Positions 5,735 through 9,044 of a DNA stretch of 9,044 nucleotides are shown here, piece by piece (position 1 is the first letter of the stretch; each line of letters opens with the position of its first letter). This stretch comes from Chloroflexota bacterium (GTDB taxonomy: Bacteria > Chloroflexota > Anaerolineae > Caldilineales > Caldilineaceae): contig JACQGT010000669.1 in NCBI GenBank assembly GCA_016199425.1, positions 1 to 9,044 on the forward strand, written 5' to 3'. A program made the position numbers and the translations under genes. The notes beneath the pieces are model-generated. The model saw only the letters and a list, made by a program, of their open reading frames with translations. It was not told where the DNA came from and made no database searches.

Positions 5735-6747
5735 CAGACCACCTCCCGCAGTGTGCTTGTGGGTCCACGTCCGTTCAATGACTGTTCCAGATTGCTCTCG
5801 CCCTTGCCCGCCCGATCCAGCAACTCAACAAAAATCTCCTCCAGATTGGGTTCGGCCTGGGCCACGCCGAGCAACTCCAGCCCCAGCATTTCGGCCATTT
5901 CGATCAGCCGGTAGAGCCGGTCGTGTTCGCTGATGATGCCGGAGAGAATCGTATGGCCGTTCTCCTCCCGCGCCGCAAAGCCGTCGAAGCGGTCCGTAAT
6001 CGCCTCGTCGATCTTCCCCCGGAAACGCAGTTCGTAGGTTTCCTGGCGAAAGAGGCCGAGCAGTTCGCCCGTAGGCCGGTTGGTCAACAGCTTTCCCTGG
6101 CTCATAATTGCCACCCGGTCGCACAGACTCTCGGCCAGGTCCATCTGGTGGGTGGTGAGGACGACGGTCTTGCCTTCGTTGCGCGCCAGTTGCTCCACCC
6201 AGCGTTTGACCGTGCGCCCGGCCTGCACGTCCAGCCCCAGTGTCGGCTCGTCCAACAGGACAATCGGCGGGTCGGCCACCAGCGCACAGGCGATAGCGAC
6301 CTTCTGCTGCATGCCCCGGGAGAAGTCGCGCACCGGGTCGTTGCGTCGCTCCCACAGGTCCAGCTCCCGCAACAATCGCTCGGCCCGCTCCTGCAACCCC
6401 TTCCCGGCCACGCCTTTGATGCGGCCAAAGTAGAGCAGATTTTGCCAGGCGGTCAGCCGCCAGTAGACGTTGCGCGTCCCTTCCAGCACAGCGCCGATCT
6501 GGCGCATGGCCTGGCCGCGCTGACGCTGCACGTCGTGGCCGTGCAGCCGTACACTGCCGCTGGTGGGCAGCACCAGCCCGCAGGCCATTTTGATGGTCGT
6601 CGTCTTGCCCGCGCCGTTGGAGCCGAGAAAGCCGAATATCTGCCCGGCGGGAATGGAGAGGCTGAGATTGTCCACCGCCACCACCGCCGGGCCGTTGCGT
6701 TTTGTGTAAATCTTGCTCAATCCGTCAATCTCAATTGCAGCCGCCAT
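5734..6747 (-). CDS. ABC-2 type exporter ATP-binding protein
   Basis: This 337-residue ATPase powers the permease encoded next. It has Walker A GSNGAGKTT (42-50), a signature written FSRGMQQKV (142-150), Walker B IVLLDEP (162-168), D-loop GLD (171-173) and the switch histidine H200 in TTHQMD. The FSRGM variant of LSGGQ and VLEGTRNVYWRLTAWQNL (87-104) are common in ABC-2 ATPases of the DrrA/NatA-like kind. Residues beyond about 230 form the C-terminal extension usual in such exporters, ending with NLEEIFVELL (301-310). A GTG at 6750 precedes the ATG at 6747; GGGAGG at 6753-6758 fits the ATG better. A 124-base gap with phased repeats separates it from the upstream 436-residue protein gene on the same strand. 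Confidence 0.93.
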   Translation of the reverse strand: MAAAIEIDGLSKIYTKRNGPAVVAVDNLSLSIPAGQIFGFLGSNGAGKTTTIKMACGLVLPTSGSVRLHGHDVQRQRGQAMRQIGAVLEGTRNVYWRLTAWQNLLYFGRIKGVAGKGLQERAERLLRELDLWERRNDPVRDFSRGMQQKVAIACALVADPPIVLLDEPTLGLDVQAGRTVKRWVEQLARNEGKTVVLTTHQMDLAESLCDRVAIMSQGKLLTNRPTGELLGLFRQETYELRFRGKIDEAITDRFDGFAAREENGHTILSGIISEHDRLYRLIEMAEMLGLELLGVAQAEPNLEEIFVELLDRAGKGESNLEQSLNGRGPTSTLREVV

Positions 6748-6752
6748 CACAC

Positions 6753-6758
6753 CCTCCC
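6753..6758 (-). promoter_or_regulatory. Ribosome binding site that decides the ATPase start
   Basis: On the - strand GGGAGG occupies 6758 to 6753. It is five bases from the ATG at 6747-6745 and only two from the alternative GTG at 6750-6748, so the ATG is preferred. Confidence 0.6.
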
Positions 6759-6776
6759 TAACCTGAAAATAAGGAC

Positions 6777-6831
6777 ACGGATTGACACGGATGGGACGGA
6801 TTCACACGGATTCAATCTGCGAAAATCTGCG
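6777..6831. repeat. Array with 10-bp phasing (ACGGAT, then AATCTGCG)
   Basis: ACGGAT starts at 6777, 6787, 6796 and 6806, and AATCTGCG at 6814 and 6824, so motifs recur about every helical turn over 55 bases. Similar CACGGATT/AAAATCTGCG tracts occur between genes in many environmental bacterial genomes (recalled, not checked). It lies between the 436-residue protein gene and the exporter ATPase. GAAAATCTGC (6821-6830) reappears in reverse at 9022-9037, near the right edge of the window. Confidence 0.7.
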
Positions 6832-6871
6832 CCCCAATTCCGAACTCCCTTCTTCAAATTCCGCATTAGAA

Positions 6872-8182
6872 TTATTCTGCATCGCCCAGAGCCTCCAGGA
6901 GTGTGGCCGCTTCGGTCGCCGAAATCTTGCCCGCTTCCAGCATACGCAACACCAGCGACCGCTCCTCTTCCGAGACAGGCTCGCCCGTCGCCACTTCTTC
7001 CACCGCATCGAAGGGCGCGTCCCAAGCCGGGGGCGGGGGCGCTTTCGGGGAGGGGGGTGGGGATGGCACATCGCCGAAGTTGAAACTCCAACTTTTGCCT
7101 TCGCCCCATTCCACCTTCGCCGTGCGCTTGCCCATCTCCCTCATTTTGGCTTGCACTTTGCGCTGCACTCTGTCCTGCACCTGGCGCGCTACTTTGTCCT
7201 GCACCTGGCGGGCGATATCCCGGCCCAGATTGCCAAATCCCCAGCCCAGCTCCGCGCCCATTGCGCCCAATTCCACCCCCATCGCTCCCATCTCCGCGCC
7301 CAGGTCGCCCATATCCTCGCTGACGCCGCGCAGATTGCCTTCGGCCACGTCCACACCTTCCAGCAGCGTATTGCCTTTGGAGACGAGAGCCAGTACTGCG
7401 TCGCCCTGGCCGAAACGGAAGGTGTAGACGCCCTTGCCTTTGCGCAGTATCTTTTCGCCGCTGCGCACATGCAGGTCGCCGCCGGTGACGATTTTGGCCT
7501 GGCCGCCCACGGCTTCGGTAAAGTGTACGCGAATATCGCCTTTGGCCACAGCCCGCACCCGTTGGCTGACGATTTCGCTCAGATTGACATTGCCCGCGGC
7601 GTTGACGGCGATCTCTCCACGGCAACGGCGCAGATGGGCGTCGCCTTTGGCATTGATCTGTATCTGCTCGCCGGTTACTTCGGATAGGTGGGCATTGCCT
7701 TTGCAGTTGATCGATGCTGAGCCATTGGCCCTTTGCAGGTGTACGTCCCCTCTGGCGTTGACAGAGACCGGGCCGGCCACATCGTTGATGTGGGCATTGC
7801 CGCGGACATCCTCGGCGTTGACCGCGGCAGCCAGCGCCACCCGCAGATCGCCCCGCACCTCCTGCACGCGCAGATCCCCTGCGCCGGCCACACTGACGTT
7901 GCCGCCGGCGGAGATGATCCCCACCCTCCCGCTCAGATTGTCGATGATCAGATCGCCGTTTACTTCAATCTCCAGTTGGGCCTGACGGGGCACATATACG
8001 ACACAATCGCCGCTGCACTCCACCTGCACCTGACCCTCCGCATATTCGAGCAGCGGCTCGTCGTGGGCGCTCTCCACCCGGACGGTTGCGCCCTCTGCCT
8101 CGCGCACGTGGAGATTGCCGTTCACCTCCATCCGCACGTTCACCACAGTTTCTTCGACTTCGATTTCACGATGTGTAGCCAT
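6872..8182 (-). CDS. DUF4097-type beta-repeat protein with glycine zipper and SHOCT-like tail
   Basis: This 436-residue protein has three parts. Residues 1-240 are a beta-repeat region of the DUF4097 (adhesin-like) kind: a small turn xG[ND] followed by alternating hydrophobics recurs at G22, 76, 94, 102, 111, 128, 145, 162, 180, 197, 215 and 235, about every 17 residues from 111 on, as in a beta-helix. Residues 291-320 have GxxxGxx heptads, and 321-350 form a charged amphipathic helix with the 8-residue unit ARQVQDKV/ARQVQDRV. After a proline-rich linker (371-388), residues 404-432 are a SHOCT-like motif (EEERSLVLRMLEAGKISATE). No signal peptide is present, so it is probably cytoplasmic or peripheral at the membrane. 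YvlB/LiaX of Firmicutes combine the same two domains with the SHOCT-like part at the N end. AAGGAAG supports the start. It lies 54 bases after the DUF2089 gene. Confidence 0.87.
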   Translation of the reverse strand: MATHREIEVEETVVNVRMEVNGNLHVREAEGATVRVESAHDEPLLEYAEGQVQVECSGDCVVYVPRQAQLEIEVNGDLIIDNLSGRVGIISAGGNVSVAGAGDLRVQEVRGDLRVALAAAVNAEDVRGNAHINDVAGPVSVNARGDVHLQRANGSASINCKGNAHLSEVTGEQIQINAKGDAHLRRCRGEIAVNAAGNVNLSEIVSQRVRAVAKGDIRVHFTEAVGGQAKIVTGGDLHVRSGEKILRKGKGVYTFRFGQGDAVLALVSKGNTLLEGVDVAEGNLRGVSEDMGDLGAEMGAMGVELGAMGAELGWGFGNLGRDIARQVQDKVARQVQDRVQRKVQAKMREMGKRTAKVEWGEGKSWSFNFGDVPSPPPSPKAPPPPAWDAPFDAVEEVATGEPVSEEERSLVLRMLEAGKISATEAATLLEALGDAE

Positions 8183-8213
8183 TTTGTTCTTCCTTTTCTA
8201 CGATTGATATTTC

Positions 8214-8240
8214 GTAGGACGGATTGACAATCCGTCCTAC
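8214..8240. repeat. 27-bp palindromic element, copy 3
   Basis: The plan on the + strand is GTA, stem GGACGGAT, loop TGACA, stem ATCCGTCC, TAC; all 13 pairs are perfect, and C8213/G8241 add one more. The stop codon of the DUF2089 gene (TAG on the - strand, 8237-8239) and part of its last serine codon fall inside. It occupies half of the 54-base gap before the 436-residue protein gene, so a transcript crossing it would fold into a hairpin just upstream of that gene's ribosome binding site. Confidence 0.88.
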
Positions 8241-8623
8241 GATTCACCTTCCAGGCGGCGCATGGCCTCGCTGTAGCTGAGTTCCCCGGCTTCCAGGGCT
8301 TCGAGGATTTTACGCCGTTCTTTCTCCGAAATCGATACTGTCTCCTCTTTCCCCGGATCGTAGCCCAGGGCGCGAATGACTTCGTGCAGACGTCCCCGGA
8401 TGGTGGGGTAGGAGATGCCCAGTTCTTCTTCCATGCGGGTCAGCTTGCCTTCGCAGCGCACAAAAGTCACCGCAAAGTGCATCTGCTCTGGCGACAGCCC
8501 GGCAAAGGGGGTCTCGGCCACGAAACGCCCCTCCACCCGGCTATCGCAGCTCCGACAGTAGAAGCCAGTGACAGTCAGGCCATCGGCTTCGCAGATGGGG
8601 CACTGCTTGGGTAGCTTGTTCAT
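8237..8623 (-). CDS. DUF2089 family zinc-ribbon/HTH protein, probable transcription regulator
   Basis: This 128-residue protein has a zinc ribbon (C8-P-I-C11 and C23-R-S-C26), a helix-turn-helix region (about 56-88, CEGKLTRMEEELGISYPTIR) and a C-terminal SHOCT-like motif (99-127, ISEKERRKILEALEAGELSY). This is the usual DUF2089 layout, and the length is typical. The family is uncharacterised but the HTH suggests DNA binding, most simply at its own promoter. The ATG (8621-8623) overlaps the stop of the 80-residue gene in an ATGA, and the site upstream (GGGACGG) is weak, so translation is probably coupled. Its C-terminal motif is the same kind as in the 436- and 131-residue neighbours, suggesting that they bind each other. 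Its stop codon lies within a 27-bp palindrome. Confidence 0.9.
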   Translation of the reverse strand: MNKLPKQCPICEADGLTVTGFYCRSCDSRVEGRFVAETPFAGLSPEQMHFAVTFVRCEGKLTRMEEELGISYPTIRGRLHEVIRALGYDPGKEETVSISEKERRKILEALEAGELSYSEAMRRLEGES

Positions 8624-8862
8624 AGCGCCCGTCCCAGTCGTTGGCCGCTGGCATACTCGGCCAGAGCCACGCCTTCTTCCACCCGGCGGTAGCGCCGTTG
8701 CAGTCCCTGGCCGGCCACAACCAGCAGGTCGCCCGTGCGGGCCAGGGCTTCACCCAGCGTCGACGGCCCGTTGACAGAGTGGGCAGCCCGGCTCTCTGCG
8801 GCCTCGCGCAGCAGTTCCTGGTGGCGTGCCTGGTTTTGGTAGATCAGATACTCAGTAAACAT
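8620..8862 (-). CDS. 80-residue protein of unknown function, first gene of the DUF2089 unit
   Basis: I do not recognise this protein. It is mostly helical by composition: a polar N-terminal helix (about 1-28, YQNQARHQELLREAAESR), a short loop around SVNGPST, then a more hydrophobic helix (36-56, LGEALARTGDLLVVAGQGLQ) and a basic stretch QRRYRRVEE. No signal peptide or cysteine is present. It could be a small adaptor or a partner of the regulator. The gene is supported by GGAGG eight bases before the ATG, a strong promoter about 50 bases upstream and the ATGA overlap with the DUF2089 gene, so it is probably real despite its size. Confidence 0.75.
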   Translation of the reverse strand: MFTEYLIYQNQARHQELLREAAESRAAHSVNGPSTLGEALARTGDLLVVAGQGLQRRYRRVEEGVALAEYASGQRLGRAL

Positions 8863-8889
8863 TTTTGGTTCCTCCGTTCAATGTTCTGC

Positions 8890-8903
8890 CCAGAATTTCC
8901 TGG
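8890..8903. promoter_or_regulatory. Imperfect palindrome at the predicted transcription start
   Basis: CCAGAATTTCCTGG reads nearly the same on both strands, with CCAG/CTGG ends. It covers or follows the predicted start of the DUF2089 transcript (near 8906) and could be an operator. The evidence is position and symmetry only. Confidence 0.25.
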
Positions 8904-8912
8904 CGCACGAAC

Positions 8913-8940
8913 ATCATATCACAATTTTTGAGTTTGTCAA
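8913..8940 (-). promoter_or_regulatory. Near-consensus sigma70-type promoter of the DUF2089 unit
   Basis: On the - strand TTGACA (8940 to 8935), a 16-bp spacer and TATGAT (8918 to 8913) match the consensus at 11 of 12 positions. Transcription should start near 8906, leaving about 43 bases before the ATG at 8862. The DNA just upstream (8941-9012) is very AT-rich and phased, which could strengthen the promoter as an UP element or serve as a binding array. Confidence 0.8.
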
Positions 8941-8949
8941 TAGGGAATT

Positions 8950-9008
8950 TCAAGATTTTTGATATTTTTATTGATATTATTGATATTGTGATTGAAATTA
9001 TTGAATTC
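8950..9008. repeat. Phased TTGATATT repeats upstream of the DUF2089 promoter
   Basis: TTGATATT starts at 8959, 8971 and 8980, TTGAAATT at 8992 and TTGAATTC at 9001, so intervals are 12, 9, 12 and 9 bases: a 21-bp double unit, two helical turns. A degenerate further half unit is at 8950-8957. The tract is far more AT-rich than the rest of the window and directly abuts the -35 region. It may be curved DNA, an UP element or a cooperative binding array. Confidence 0.6.
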
Positions 9009-9044
9009 ATCGTAAAAAGGGGATGCAGATTTTCATGATCTGAA

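Noticed and set aside
5734..6747. Degenerate ABC signature (FSRGM) as a sign of an inactive ATPase
   Set aside because: This variant is common in active ABC-2 ATPases, and Walker A, Walker B and H-loop are intact.
5084..7687. Long + strand frames opposite the exporter and beta-repeat genes (5084-5914, 5923-7083, 6782-7687)
   Set aside because: The - strand frames have clear ABC-2 and DUF4097 motifs; the + strand frames have none and cross real gene boundaries and intergenic repeats.
8950..9012. CRISPR array or plasmid-type replication iterons in the phased AT-rich tract
   Set aside because: The units are only about 8 bp with 1-4 base spacers, and there are no cas or replication genes nearby.

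Overview
The window is GC-rich (by eye around 60 %) and holds ten protein-coding genes, four on the + strand on the left and six on the - strand on the right, with no RNA gene, CRISPR array or insertion sequence that I can recognise. The gene mix (DUF2089 regulator, cytoplasmic DUF4097 protein with a SHOCT-like tail, ABC-2 exporter, DUF898 membrane protein, SUGCT-like CoA transferase) and the many short palindromic or tandem intergenic repeats suggest a free-living member of the Chloroflexota, perhaps the Caldilineae/Ardenticatenia/Anaerolineae side. This is inference from gene content and repeat style, not a proven placement.

Left half (+ strand): a 302-base non-coding leader with two strong palindromes precedes a family III (CaiB/BaiF) CoA transferase (303-1508). 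A 165-base gap with two 27-bp palindromes of one family leads to a tightly coupled chaperone pair, grpE (1674-2417) and a zinc-finger-less DnaJ/CbpA-type co-chaperone (2420-3367); no dnaK is present. A good sigma70-type promoter (3432-3460) then drives a DUF898 four-repeat membrane protein (3537-4295).

Right half (- strand, so read right to left): a near-consensus promoter (TTGACA-N16-TATGAT, 8913-8940), preceded by an AT-rich tract of regularly phased TTGATATT repeats, drives an 80-residue protein of unknown function (8620-8862) that overlaps by 4 bp a DUF2089 zinc-ribbon/HTH regulator (8237-8623). Next come a 436-residue DUF4097-type beta-repeat protein (6872-8182), an ABC-2 exporter ATPase (5734-6747) and permease (4946-5734), and a 131-residue protein (4385-4780). 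The regulator, the beta-repeat protein and the 131-residue protein each carry the same roughly 30-residue SHOCT-like helical motif, at the C end, C end and N end respectively. My leading hypothesis is that these six genes form one functional module: a regulator, a cytoplasmic beta-helix protein with a glycine-zipper/amphipathic segment and a small effector, sharing an interaction domain and working with an exporter. It recalls the LiaX/YvlB envelope-stress proteins of Firmicutes but has a different make-up.

Intergenic DNA is unusually structured. Three 27-bp palindromes share the plan GTA-N8-TGACA-N8'-TAC with different stems. Several other hairpins or short tandem arrays begin at, or contain, the stop codon of the preceding gene.
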